A stretch of 64,000 bases of DNA from Atkinsonella hypoxylon (Eukaryota > Ascomycota > Sordariomycetes > Hypocreales > Clavicipitaceae): contig JFHB01000125.1 of the NCBI GenBank assembly GCA_000729835.1, positions 1-64,000 of the forward strand, read 5' to 3'. Shown here one piece after another: positions 1 to 12,816 of this stretch (its first letter is position 1; the number at the start of each line of letters is the position of its first letter). The notes beneath the pieces are model-generated. The model did no database searches. It was not told where the DNA came from and worked only from the letters and a program-made list of their open reading frames with translations. Both the position numbers and the translations under genes were made by a program.

Positions 1-239
1 ATAAAGGCTAAGTAAGCTATAGCTACTAGGTTGTTTAAATATAATATCTTTCTACTTAAATGTAGCTTATTATAAACCTTATCTAGTTTAGCTTTATCTT
101 TAGCTCCTAGTAGGTAGATTTAGATAGGTTTTAGCTGCTTCTGCTATCTATTTACTAGATTTACTCTTATATACTAGTCTTTAGGCATAAGAATAATACC
201 TCTATTATAATAAATATTATATTTATCTATTAAGTTAAT

Positions 240-3200
240 AAGCTTAGTTATAACGTTTAGGTTTAAGTTTTCTACCTTAACTTTATATTTATTGTAAATA
301 TATAGTATATCCTTAGAATAAGAGATTCTATATATAGAGATACTATTATTAACTTTCTTAGGATTAAATCTATTACTATTACCTTCTTTCTATAACTTAT
401 AATCTTCTATAGGTAATAGACTATTATTAGGTGCAATATTCTTAGAAAAATATATATATAAATTAAATAGGTTTATAATTATATAGTTAGCCTTAAGCCC
501 TTTATTATACTAGAGATAAGTAACCTTTTAATTTTTCTAGATTATAATAAATTTATCTAAATAGTTATAGGCTACTATTTATTTCTAGTTAGTTATACTA
601 AGCAATATATCTAGAATAAGGTTAGATTTTAAGTATATATAGTAGGCAGTAGCTTTCTTATTAGCTAGTACCTCCTTCTATTTAACTAGAATATACTTCT
701 ATAATTTTAGCGGAATTATTATAGTTTATACTGCTATTATATTCTAATATAGAATCTTTAAAATTAGCTAAAAGATACCTATTTCTATAACTATATTATA
801 AATAGACCTAATAGTGGCCTTAGGGCAGATAAAATTAATTTTAACACTATAATTATAGAGGAAGGTTAAACCTAGAAGGAGCTTTAGCCCTAAGTTACTT
901 ATTACGTTAGCTATAACTATAAAATAGCTAGTTATAGGCATACTATATATAGATCTAGGGATATAGAAGTTAAATGTAGCTATCTTAGAGATATAGAAGG
1001 ATAATTGCACTTTAGTAACTAGCTTTAGCTCTATTTTTACCTATTTTACATTCTAACTAAACTAAGTTAACTATACTTTATTAACTAGCACTAAAGAGGT
1101 TCTAGTATCTAGGTAGATCTAATGTAATAGTCCTTTATTATAGAATTAAATAGGAATCTTTAGAAAGGAATTTAACTTTAAAATACTAGATTTAATAAGC
1201 TATAGCTTTATAACTGCTTTAACTACTTACTCTATCTAGATTTCTTATAAATCCTTTTAGTTTACCTCTATTTAAACCTTTTTCTTTTACTTTTCTTTAC
1301 TTTTAGTAAAATAGATTTTAATAAAGTTAGATTTTAGGCTAGTTAGTAGTTCTTTAGTATTAACTGTTTCTCCTTCTTCTATTAGCTAATATCTATAGCT
1401 TTTAAGGTACTTCTTATAGTCTTTCTAGTTAGATTTATCTTTAAACGTTATTATATAGGTATATTCCTTATTATTCTATAGTAGGCTTTATTATTAAAAA
1501 CGTTAAAGCTGCTAAGGATACTGCAGCTCTAGCTAACAATTCTAGCTAGCTTCTAAATTCTAGTTCTATTAAGGCTAAAGCTACTGCTCTTTTAGTAGCT
1601 AATTCCTTTAGTTTTATAGTAGGTACTAAGGATAATTATTCTAGTAATTTTTATAGAATAAAGGTTAAAACTAAAATTAACTATTGCTCTTATTCTAGTT
1701 TACTTAATTACCTTAAGCTACTTTATTGTTTTTAGAGTTCTTACTATTAAATTTACTTTAAGTGTAGTAAGTATTAATATCTTCCTTATAGTCTTCTAAT
1801 TTTTATTATTTTTTTAAATCTTTAAGGTATTTTTATAGATTCTTAACCTTATTATTTACTATAGTAATATATATAGATCTTAGATCTTTTACTATTAAAA
1901 TTAAGTATAGCTGTTATAATTCTAGGTATAGCTTATAATAGAGTCTTAAAAGGAGCTAAAGATTAGTAGTTTTACTATTTATATAGATATATTAGAATAC
2001 TCTAGAGGTAAATTCCCTAAATAATTTTTCTTTAATTATATTTTACTCTATAAACTTAGCTAAATCTAGCTATATTATTATATTCTAGATCTATATACTA
2101 AATTCTTTATAGATAGCAGTGTAAATAGAGTTTAAACTACTAAAAATAGCTATTTTTTTATAGTAATCTAGATGCTACCTATACTATATTAATATATTCT
2201 CTTTAAAGAGAGTTTAGAGCTTAATGTAAATAGCTTTTTAGGCGTTAATTGCACTATAGCTATAGTAGTCTTTAATAGCTTAGATCTATAGCTCTATATT
2301 GTAGAAAATAGTGTGCTTTCCTTTATATAAAATTAGCTTATAGATATTTCTATTGTTAAAGGGTTTAAAGTAACTAATATTAGTAATCTTCTATATAGAA
2401 TCTATTTATTCCTTAGAAGTTTAAAACTATATATTGCCTTAGTTATTCTATTTCTAATGTAGATTTAGCCTTTTATCCACTAGATTTAGCTAGAGATTGT
2501 TGTTTCTAATATAGTATAGTGCTTATTAATTTATATACTAATATTTAAAGTTACTAAATACTTAATTCTAGCCTTTTTTAGTATCTTAGCTCTTCTTAGC
2601 CTTACTATTGTAGTATTACTTTAATAGATTCTTTAGAAATTATAGTAGCTTTTATTCTTTTAAAAAAGTACTAAAGTGTTTAAAGTATCTCTATATTATA
2701 TAGTTTCCTTTACCTAAAGGTTGCTTTTAACCTTACTTCTAGTTTTAGTTATCTTTTAGAGGTAAGTAAGAATTAGAAGCTCTTTACCTATAATTCTTAA
2801 GCTAGAAGCCTTATTAGGTATAGTATTATTTATTGTATTTATCCTAAGGCTTAAGTATAGTCTCTATTTTTTAGGCTAAGTATTATTGCTCTACTTAAAG
2901 AGCAGCAATTTTATTGTTTAATTCTCTTTATAATTTACTAATTTTATTAATTAATTCTTCCCTAATTCTACTAATTTACCTACTAATTTCTATAGAAAAA
3001 CCTATAAGCTATTCTAGTAAGAGGTTCTCTTTTTTAAGTAGTTTTACTACTTTCTTTACTTTATACTTTAGCCTAAAGATATAAAACCTTTAGTAAGTCT
3101 ATAAAAGCAATAAGATTTTAGCTAGTTCTTTAATTAGTAAGTTCTTTCTAGTAGTTTAAGGTGTATTTAATAGATTTAGGTCTTTAGTAAGTAGTATAAA

Positions 3201-3700
3201 TCTAGATCTCTATACTTACTTTCCTTTAATATTCTAGGTAGAACTAGCACTAGCTTTATAAATAGTGTTTTCTAAGCTATTAGATCTAAATAATCTAGCT
3301 TTAGCTTTTTCTTTTAGCATTACTATTAGTAAATCTATAAGGAGTTTAGTAGATTTAGCCTTATTAATAATTCTATTAATCTACCTCTATACTTACTATA
3401 CTATAGAAGTATTAATAGTATTCTAGTAAGAAGGTAGTTCTACTAGCTTAAGTTAGTTATATAATTTAAGCTATTTATTAACAAATTTATAGTAAGCAAA
3501 ATAAAGTAGTAGGCTTCTTTTCTCTTAAGGCATAAGATCCCTTTTTTAAATCTAGAAATCTAGATTTTAGCAGTAAAATTTATAGAATTAGTGTATAGTT
3601 TTAAGTTCTTTATTAGTAAAAGGAATATAATTCCTTCTACTAAGCTTCTTCTAAAGTTGCTCTATCTTAAATATTATAATTTTAGCTTTTTAAGCTTAAG
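240..3700 (-). pseudogene. gag-protease-RT remnant of Gypsy copy C
   Basis: Decayed coding region of copy C. The longest open stretch left (768-1,010, 80 codons) is nearly identical to one at 8,454-8,696 in copy B; by its position next to the DT(G)-type motif of copy B it belongs to the retropepsin/early pol part. The gag part to the right (about 1,500-3,700) has no long open frame. Stops are mostly TAA and TAG, consistent with CAA/CAG converted by RIP. Non-functional. Confidence 0.7.
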
Positions 3701-3736
3701 GAGGGTTAGCAATAATTAGAAGCAATTGCTACTACT

Positions 3737-3979
3737 TATTACAGTAGGATCTAATGTAGGTTCGTTAGAAGTAACAATAGGTTATTAGATTTAATAGGTT
3801 ATACAATAAATCGTAAGAGGGGTTGTAAGAGCTTCTATAAGGAGCATTTAGTAATAGTGTTCTAGTAAATAATAGTTAATTGTTCAATCTAACTACCTAA
3901 GTGTTGCTTCTAACTACTTATACATAATTGCAGTCACGTGTACTAGTGACCTGCGGGTCTGTAGGATTATCCCGTAACA
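3737..3979 (-). repeat. 5' LTR of Gypsy copy C
   Basis: 243 bp, the same length as the four other LTRs here. In plus-strand reading it starts TATTACAG (from TGTTACGG) and ends CCCGTAACA. The outer end keeps CpG-rich bases (GACCTGCGGGTC), so it is less eroded than the LTRs of copy D. Confidence 0.88.
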
Positions 3980-5099
3980 AATATAGTAGCAGCTAATATA
4001 GAGATTTCCTTTAACGAACTTATATATAGTTTCTAACTAGCTACTGTTGTTAATTTAATCTAATTAAATAACGTTTCTAGCAATAGAACAAATGCAAGCA
4101 ATATAGCTATACTTTAGAAGCTATACTAGCGAGAGGTAGAAATAGCTATTAGTATAGTAAATGCCTTAAGTAAGATTAAATATAATACTTAGTATAAGCC
4201 TATTAACATTAAAGTAAAGGATATAGTTTACCTATAATTACACTAAGGATATATACTTCTAGGAAAGCTAAAAAAGAAATAGTTTCTTTAATAGGTAGAG
4301 CTATATAAGGTTCTTATAAAAGTAAGCCTATTGTTGTTTTACCTAGATTTTCTACTAGATTTATATATACACTTAGTAGTATTAGTAGCTTACCTTTAGA
4401 AGCTAAGATAAAGTAAAGACCCTTTTAACTAAAAAGAGCAACTGCTACTGCTAATTACAATAGAAGGGTTTAGTATAAAGGACTATTAAGAAATTAAGCG
4501 AATTTATACCTATTAAATCTAACGTTTCTGCAGTAGGTTAAGTAAGCTGTATCTAGAATTCCTTATATAATAGAAAAGGTTCTTTACTAAAGATAACTAA
4601 TAGATTGCTAAAGATAAGCTTAAAGTTAACGCTTCTAAAATTATAAATAAATATCTATAGAAACACCCTATAAATTAGGAAGAAGAGTATTAGCGTTATT
4701 AAAAGAGTAATATAGCCTACTAAAAAGCCCTAAATTAGCTAATAGAAGCTTACTACTAACTCTTTTCCTTATAAGTCTTAATTTCCTTTATTATATAATA
4801 GATTATTTAAATTCTTTAGTATCTCTTTCCTTATGTCCTTATTTATTATTATTAGAACTATTAAAATTAACCTATATTATAGAATTATAGAAGGTTAAAA
4901 AGAAAACACCTATAAATCTATATACTATTGTTTTAACCTACTTTTCCTGTAAATTTACCTTTACTTTTGCGAATTTTTACGCTTTCTACTATATAACCTT
5001 TTCCTTATACCTTTATATATTATAAAATCTTATAAATTTATTAATACTGTTATAGCTACTGCTTTTTCTATCCCTTTAAGCTATTATTTAGCTACTTTT

Positions 5100-6962
5100 A
5101 ATAGTTAAACACTAAAATACTACGCTAAGGGCAATAGACTGCCTATAGAGTAAATTTCTATAGTCTATAGAACTAGCTAGCCTCTATAGAGCTACTTCTA
5201 GCCCTTTCTATCCCTTCTGCAGAAAATCTACTACTATTATTCTTTTTTATTAGTAGTTTAGAATTATTAATTCTAGTAAACCTAAATAGCCTATTTTAAG
5301 AAGAGAATAACAACAGTAACTACACTTAAGCTATAATACTACTACTATTTAAACCTAAAGAAGAATATATTGCTTCTAATATATATATTAATTATAATAA
5401 TAGTTCTAACGCTAAGAGTAAAGGTTTTAAGTTTAAGGAGTAGAAATATAACTATAAAGGTAATATAGTAGCTATAGAGCTAGATAACATTAAAACTTAT
5501 TTTATATTGCTTAATTTCTGCTGCCTATATAGCACTTTTAGTAGGCCTAGAAGTACTAAAGGTACCCTAAAAGTTAATAAGTTTATCTTTAGCACTATTT
5601 CTATAGAAATTAAAGATAACACTAACATTACTAATATAAAGCCTATTACAGAAGACTATAGTTAGTATTGCTACACTAATAGAGCTAAAGAAAAGGTATA
5701 GAATATAGAAAATGCTATTTACACTTATACCTATAAATTTGCCCTTAAAGGCAGTATAATAGATAAAACTAGTATTAAGGTCTCTAAAGACAATATATAT
5801 TACTTACTCTAGTAGAATATAGTAATATATATCTTTAGGATTTATAATAACTATAAAGTAAAGCGCTAAAACTAGTAATATAAAGGTAAGGATGCTAAAG
5901 CATCTATAGGTAACGCTAGAGTAGCTAGAAGAGGCAAGATATAGGCAAAAGCAGTAGCTACTATATACTATAGTAGTAATATAGTAAAAAGAGGTAAGGA
6001 AACTATTACTGTAGATTTATCTATTAGTTTACTATTATAAGTAGTGTTACTTACTATTTACTTCTTTAATAAATTTAGTAGGATTAATAGCACTATTGTA
6101 GGTGCCTTAGCTAGTATTAGCTATATAGACTTACTCTTTATTCTATTAGCTAAGGTGTAATTCTAGAGCTAGTGTAATAGTCTTCTTTAGAAGAAGTATA
6201 AATTTAATGCTAAAGAAATAATTAAAGCCTACCTTAAGGACACTTCTATAGGTAGTAATGCTATATAGAAGCAACTTAACCTCTATATTACTAAAATTAA
6301 TAAGTTAAATAAAAAGATTAACTAGGTTAAAATAGAGGCTAAAGGAGGTTTATTTAATAAGTAGTTTAATAAATTATAAACTGCTATATATAGTATATAT
6401 AACTAACTAAATAGTATAAGTTAATTTAATAAAGGTGTTAATAACGTTATTAATAAAAATAAAACCTTACTAAAGGTTGCTAGTAATATTAATATACTGT
6501 AGGCAGAAAGTAGATACCTATAATATAAAATTAACTACATTTATATAGACTTCTTAGAATGCTTAGCTAACTAGCCTATTGCTATATAAGGCCTCTTTAG
6601 TAATAGATTTAGCACTATTTAATATAGAAGAAGTGCTTAGTTTATTCTAATTAACCTATCTTTAATGTATTTCTCTTTATTAATTCTATAAAAGATACCT
6701 TCTACAGTAAAGCTAATACTAACTAAGGTAAAAACGCTAACTAAGAGGCTAGCTATAGATAAACTAATAGAAATACCTACTAAGCGTAAAACTAGCGCCT
6801 TCTAGGTAAAACTCTCCCTAAAGCTGCTAGAAACGTCCTTTAGCTTTACTTTCTAGAGAGAACTAATAGCTTACTATAACTAATTAACAATTTACTGCTA
6901 TTACTAATGCTTAAGGATTAAATTAAGCTGTATATATATAGAGAAATGCACTAAAGGGATTT
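5100..6962 (+). pseudogene. extra ORF (ORF3) downstream of pol in Gypsy copy D, degraded
   Basis: One reading frame (codons in phase with 5,351) can be followed for about 1.8 kb, with interruptions only at TAA/TAG codons that RIP makes from CAA/CAG, and no frame shift noticed. The conceptual product has a hydrophobic stretch near the start (about 5,230-5,280), a polar middle, a hydrophobic pair near 6,025-6,160 and then a Lys/Asn/Gln-rich, possibly coiled-coil section. I do not recognise a family. Copies exist at 31,736-33,470 (B) and, reversed and split by two insertions, in copy A. Position after pol and the hydrophobic segments recall env-like third ORFs of some Gypsy elements, but RIP has changed many residues and function is unknown. 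Confidence 0.5.
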
Positions 6963-7458
6963 AATAGAAAATTTACTTTAATATAGATTAATTTTTAATA
7001 CTTTTAACACTATATAGAATAATCTTATATAAAGAATATACTATATAGATTTAATAAATTAGCTTTATTATATAAGATTAATTTATAGGATTTAACATTA
7101 TCTAGAATAATTTTACGTAACTTTACTTATATATAGGATATAGAATAAGCTTTAACGCTCTATTAGGTTTAAGGAAATCTATTAATTTAATATATAGATT
7201 TAATAGTTACTATATTATAAGTGTAATTTAGGCATTATAAGTATACAGAAAAATACGTAAATATAGCAACCTACGCTGTAGATTACACTACAACAATAAC
7301 AATATATACTTACACAATAAAACAATAACTACCTTTCTACGCCTTTTATAACAGCTAGATTAATAAGTTATTTAGTTTAATCTAATACGCCTTCTAATAA
7401 CTAACAATTAATTTTTAGAATAGCTAAAACAGCTAATCTTTTTTGTAGAGACAGTACT

Positions 7459-7701
7459 TATTATAGAATAATCCTATAAACCTATAGGTCACTAGTGTAT
7501 ATAACTGCAATTATGTATAAGTAGTTAGAAGCAACACTTAGGTAGTTAGATTAAACAATTAACAATTATTTACTAGAACACTATTTCTAGATGCTCCTTA
7601 TAGAAGCTCTTACGACTCCTCTTACGATTTATTGCATAACCTGTTGAATCCAACAACCTATCGTCACTTCCGACAAACCCACGTTAGATCCCACTGTAAC
7701 A
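7459..7701 (+). repeat. 3' LTR of Gypsy copy D
   Basis: 243-bp LTR, ends TATTATAG (from TGTTACGG) and CACTGTAACA (from CACCGTAACA). It lies between D's non-coding tail and the interrupted gag of copy B. Confidence 0.88.
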
Positions 7702-9269
7702 CTTAGAGTAAATCTAACAGTAAGGACTCTAAAAACAATAAGGCAGCCTAAGGTAACTAGGCAAACTAAAATAAAAGTAACAGTTAATTTTAGTTCTAAC
7801 CTCTATTCTATAAAAATTACTAGAATAATCGTCCTTAGTACCTACTGTAAAACTAGAGGAATTAGCTACTAAGAGAGCAACAGCCTTAGCCTTAGTAAAA
7901 CTAGAATTTAGGGGCTAGCTAGAATTGTTAGCTAAAGCTGCAGTATCTTTAGCAGCTCTAACGTTTCTAACAATAGAGCCTACTGCAGAATAATAAAGAA
8001 TATTCTTATATAATAACGTTTAAAGATAAATTTAACTAAAAAGACTATAAGAAGTACCTTAAAAGCTGTAAATACTAGCTAATAGAAGAAAGAGAAACAG
8101 TTAATACTAAGGAACTACTAACTAGCCTAGAATCTAACTTTATTAAAACCTATTTTACTAAAAGTAAAGAAAAGTAAAAGAAGAAGGTTTAAATAGAGGT
8201 AGACTAAAAGGATTTATAGAGAATCTAGATAGAGTAAGTAGTTAAAGCAGTTATAAGGCTATAGCTTATTAAATCTAGTATTCTAAAGTTAAATTCCTTC
8301 CTAAAGATTCCTATTTAATTCTATAATAAAGGACTATTATATTAGATCTACCTAGATACTAGAACCTCTTTAGTACTAGTTAATAAAATATAGTTAACTT
8401 AGTTTAGTTAGAATATAAAATAGGTAAAAATAGAGCTAAAACTAGTTACTAAAGTGCAATTATCCTTCTATATCTCTAAGATAGCTATATTTAACTTCTA
8501 TATCCCTAGATCTATATATAGTGTACCTATAACTAGCTATTTTATAGTTATAGCTAACGTAATAAGTAACTTAGGACTAAAGCTCCTTCTAGGTTTAACC
8601 TTTCTCTATAATTATAGTGTTAAAATTAATTTTATCTGCTCTAGGGCTACTATTAGGTTTATTTATAATATAGTTGTAGAAATAGGTATCTTCTAGCTAA
8701 TTTTAAAGATTCTATATTAGAATATAATAGCAGCATAAGCTATAATAATTCCGCTAAAATTGTAGAAGTATATTTTAGTTAAATAGAAGGAGGTACTAGC
8801 TAATAAGAAGGCTACTGCCTACTATATATACTTAAAATCTAACCTTATTCTAGATATATTACTTAATACAACTAACTAGGAATAAATAGTAGCCTATAAC
8901 TATTTAGATAAATTTATTATAATCTAGAAAAATTAAAAGGTTACTTATCTTTAGTATAATAAAGGGCTTAAGGCTAACTATATAATTATAAACCTATTTA
9001 ATTTATATATATATTTTTCTAAGGATATTGCACCTAATAATAGTCTATTGCTTGCAGAAGATTATAAGTTATAGAAAGAAGGTAATAGTAGTAGATTTAA
9101 CCCTAAGAAAGTTAATAACAGTATCTCTATATACAGAATCTCTTGTTCTAAGGATATACTATATATCTGCAATAAATATAAGGTTAAGGTAGAAAACTTA
9201 GACCTAGACGTTGCAACTAAGCTTATTAACTTAACGGATAAATACAACATTTATTGTAACAGAGGTATT
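7702..9269 (+). pseudogene. gag end, protease and RT start of Gypsy copy B
   Basis: Frame in phase with 8,355 reads a retropepsin-like Leu-Asp-Thr-(Gly to Arg)-Thr-Ser at 8,352-8,369; the catalytic DTG has become DTR through GGA to AGA, a RIP-type change. An 80-codon open stretch at 8,454-8,696 follows. RT begins near 9,200 and is cut by copy A after 9,269. Confidence 0.65.
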
Positions 9270-9512
9270 TGTTACGGTAGGATCTGACGTGGGTTTGTTG
9301 GAAGTGACGATAGGTTGTCGGATTCAACAGGTTATGCAATAAATCGTAAGAGAAGTTGTAAGAGCTTCTGTAAGAAGCATCTAGAAATAGTGTTCTAGTG
9401 AATAATTGTTAATTGTTTAATCTAACTACTTAAGTGTTGCTTCTAACTACTTATATATAATTGCAGTTATATGTACTAGTAACCTATAGGTCTATAGGAT
9501 TATTCTGTAATA
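9270..9512 (-). repeat. 3' LTR of Gypsy copy A
   Basis: 243 bp; plus-strand reading starts TGTTACGGTAGGATC (unmutated) and ends TTCTGTAATA (from CCCGTAACA). Preceded by target duplication GTATT. Confidence 0.9.
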
Positions 9513-10144
9513 AGTGCTGCTCCTACAAAAAAGATTAGCTGTTCTAGCTGTTCTAAAAATTAATTATTAGTTGTTAGAAGGTATATTAGATTAAACTAAA
9601 TAACTTATTAATCTAGCTGTTATAAAAGGCGCAGAAAGGTAGTTATTATTTTATTGTATAAGTATATATTGTTGTTGTTATAGTGCAATTTACAGCGTAG
9701 GTTGCTATATTTACGTATTTTCTTATACACTTATAATGTCTAAATTACACTTATAATCTAGTAACTATTAAATCTATATATTAAATTAATAGATTTCCTT
9801 AAACCTAATAAAGCGTTAAAGCTTGTTCTATATCCTATATATAAGTAAAGTTACGCAAAATTATTCTAGATAATGTTAAATCCTATAAATTAATCTTATA
9901 TAATAAAGCTAATTTATTAAATCTATATAGTATATTCTTTATATAAGATTATTCTATATAGTGTTAAAAGCATTAAAAATTAATCTATATTAAAGTAAAT
10001 TTTCTGTTAAATCTCTTTAGTGTATTTCTCTATATATATATAGCTTATTCTAATCTTTAGGCATTAGTAATAGCAGTAAATTGTTAGTTAGTTGTAGTAA
10101 GCTATTAGTTCTCTCTAGAAAGTAAAGCTAAAGGACGTTTCTAG

Positions 10145-10625
10145 TTTGTCGCCTCAAAACCAAACCCCCAAATGACTATGCAGCCCACGCTAAAGCAGGT
10201 AACGATATAGCGCACGTTAAGATCGAAGAGGATCGGCAGAGAGCGAGATATTTAACGGTGTATACTATTAAACGATAGTAGGCAAGAAGATTAAATAGTT
10301 AGAAAAGGCAGAAATAAAATATCGATTGCAGCTTAGAAGATATATATACACAAAAGGAGCTAAATGTGCTAAAGAGTTAGGGAAAGTGTTACTAGCAGCG
10401 AAGTAATGTCTCTTAAGCGTTAAGTGTTATAAATTAAAGTAGGCCAAAAGATATTAATTAATTAAAAGAGTAAAAGCCCAAAAAGAGTCAGCAGAAGCTG
10501 CTTGCGCGCTTGCTTAAACTATCTAGATGTCTAGGCGATGCGCACTCTTATAGAGAAAAATCTGTATGTGGCATCCCTTGCAAAGCTAATATAAGAGCGC
10601 AAGGGGGTAACCCCGCCGCGACACA
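10145..10625. mobile_element. short non-autonomous element, copy 1 (481 bp)
   Basis: Inserted in copy A near the 3' end of ORF3. Ends are TTTGTCGCC and GCGACACA (8-bp imperfect inverted repeat), flanked by CTAG on both sides (10,141-10,144 and 10,626-10,629). The empty site is visible in copy D near 6,830. It keeps G+C-rich blocks (CACGTTAAGATCGAAG, GTAACCCCGCCGCG) that stand out from the TA-rich surroundings. A subterminal inverted pair (GCGCACTCTTATA / TATAAGAGCGC) lies near the right end. No coding capacity. MITE-like; a SINE is less likely because I see no A/B box. Confidence 0.75.
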
Positions 10626-12120
10626 CTAGCAGCTTTAAGGAGGGTTTTGCCTAAAAAGCGCTAGTCTTACGCTTAGTAGGTATTTCTACTAGTTTACTTA
10701 CAGCTAGCCTTTTAGTTAGTATTTTTACCTTAGTTAGCGTTAGCTTTACTGCAGAAGGTATCTTTTGTAGAATTAATAGAGAGAAATGCATTAAAGATAG
10801 GTTAATTAGGATAAACTAAGCACTTCTTCTATATTAAATAGTGCTAAATCTATTACTAAAGAGGCTTTATATAGCAATAGACTAGTTAGCTAAGCGTTCT
10901 AAGAAGTTTACGTAAATATAGTTAATTTTGTATTATAAGCGTCTGCTTTCTGCCTATAGTGTATTAATATTGCTAGCAACCTTTAGTAAGATTTTATTTT
11001 TATTAATAACGTTATTAACACCTTTATTAAATTAACTTATGCTATTTAGTTAGTTATATATACTGCAGATAATAGTTTATAATTTATTAAACTACTTATT
11101 AAATAGACCTCCTTTAGCCTCTATTCTAACCTAGTTAATCTTTTTATTTAACTTATTAATTTTAGTAATATAGAGGTTAAGTTGCTTCTATATAGTATTA
11201 CTACCTATAGGTGTATCCTTAAGGTAGGCTTTAATTATTTCTTTAGCATTAGATTTACACTTCTCCTAAAGGAGACTGTTACGCTAGCTTTAGGATTGCA
11301 CCTTAGCTAATAGAATAAAGAGTAAGTTTACTTAGCTAATGCTAGCTAAAGCACCTACAATAGTGCTGTTAATCCTGCTAAATTTATTAGAGAAGTAGAT
11401 AGTAAGTAATGCTGCCTATAACAGCAAACTAGTAGATAAATCTATAGTAATAGTTTCTTTACCTCTTTTTACTATATTACTACTATAATATACAGTAGCT
11501 GCTGCTTTTGCCTATATCTTGCCTCTTTTAGTTACTTTAGCGTTACCTATAGATGCCTTAGTATCTTTACCTTTATATTGCTAGTTTTAGCGCTTTACTT
11601 TATAGTTATTGTAAATCCTAAAGATATATATTACTATATTCTACTAGAGTAAGTAATATATATTATCTTTAGAGACCTTAATGCTAGTTTTATCTATTAT
11701 ACTGCCTTTAAGGGCAAATTTATAAGCATAAGTATAAATAGTATTTTCTATATTCTATACCTTTTCTTTAGCTCTATTAGTGTAGCAATACTAACTATAG
11801 TCTTCTGTAATAGGCTCTACATTAGTAATATTAATATTATCTTTAATTTCTATAGGAATAGTGCTAGGAATAAACTTATTAACTTTTAGGGTGCCTTTAG
11901 CACTTCTAGGCCTACTAAAAGTGCTATATAGGCAGTAGAAATTAAGTAATATAAGATAAGTTTTAATGTTATTTAGCTCTATAGCTACTATATTACCTTT
12001 ATAGTTATATTTCTGCTCCTTAAACTTAGAACCTTTACTCTTAGCGTTAAAACTATTATTATAATTAATATATATATTAGAAGCAATATATTCTTCTTTA
12101 GGTTTAAATAGTAGTAGTAT

Positions 12121-12816
12121 TGTTAAAAATAAGCTACCCTGTATAGCCTATTTTTATGCCTACTAGTTGCTCTATCACGTGACCCTTATTAGGTCTTGTT
12201 ACGTTGATTTTTAGTAGAGATATCGCTGTTACTAGATGCGAAACATCTGGATTTAACTAAGGCAAAGTTACCTAACCTATAGTCAGCTTTAACAGCGTTT
12301 TTCTCCACAACTAGTAATAGTAGAAATTTAAGAAGTATATTATTTAAAAGCTAAGAATTAGGGCTATCTAATAGTATAATTGTTAGATAGAGTTGCTTAT
12401 AAGGGTTGTTTGCTATTAGTAGAATTTATTAAATTGTGCATATAGGTTTCTCGTTTGTATAGCTATAAGTCGATTTTTTTGTTTTTATATAGTAAATCTT
12501 TTTGCGGAAATTATAAAGTAGCCTACAAGCCCCTTCTAGCGACTATAGCCTGCTAATATAGTTAGAGGGTCTATAAGGGACTAGAAAGATTTAAGATCCT
12601 ACTCTCACTAAGTTTATTACAGCGCTCTTAATATAAAGATACTACTATTACAGTTATTTATTGCCTTTACGTGATCTAGTACTATACACTACAGCTTAAT
12701 TTAGGCCGCTGCTGCTTCCACTACGTAATAATTGCTAGGAGCAATTACAGGTGCTAAATCTAAGAGACCACTACCCTCTTAGATATCTAGTCCTATAATC
12801 CCTATTATTTTCAATA
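12121..12816 (+). repeat. 5' LTR of Copia element
   Basis: 696 bp, collinear with the 3' LTR. Differences I noticed are mostly C/T and G/A, as RIP makes. The sequence right after it, GGTTATAAGCCCGG, occupies the primer-binding-site position. Confidence 0.9.

Larger units (their letters stand above)
1..3979 (-). mobile_element. Gypsy-type LTR retrotransposon copy C (5' part, RIP-degraded, cut by window edge)
   Basis: Minus-strand copy of the 243-bp-LTR family. Its 5' LTR is 3,737-3,979; gag, protease and the start of reverse transcriptase follow leftwards and run off the window. It is collinear with 24,058-28,035 of copy A. It sits inside copy D: the base run AATAT just right of the LTR (3,980-3,984) matches the uninterrupted site in copy B (30,483-30,487), so it is the probable target duplication; the other side is outside the window. 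The sequence is extremely TA-rich and full of TAA/TAG, as expected after RIP. No intact gene remains. Confidence 0.85.
3980..7701 (+). mobile_element. Gypsy-type retrotransposon copy D (3' part)
   Basis: Plus-strand 3' part of a second copy: the end of pol, an extra 3' reading frame, a non-coding tail and the 3' LTR (7,459-7,701). It aligns end to end with 30,483-34,206 of copy B. Its 5' part lies outside the window because copy C inserted into it at 3,980. To the right it abuts the middle of copy B's gag, so D inserted into B; the right target duplication would be CTTAG (7,702-7,706). Confidence 0.82.

Noticed and set aside
9062..9250. 62-codon minus-strand ORF
   Set aside because: Antisense to the RT start of Gypsy copy B; chance frame in TA-rich DNA.
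7459..9512. Inverted 243-bp repeats flanking 7.7-9.3 kb as ends of a DNA transposon
   Set aside because: They are the 3' LTR of copy D and the 3' LTR of the oppositely oriented copy A; the flanking duplications fit two separate retrotransposon insertions.
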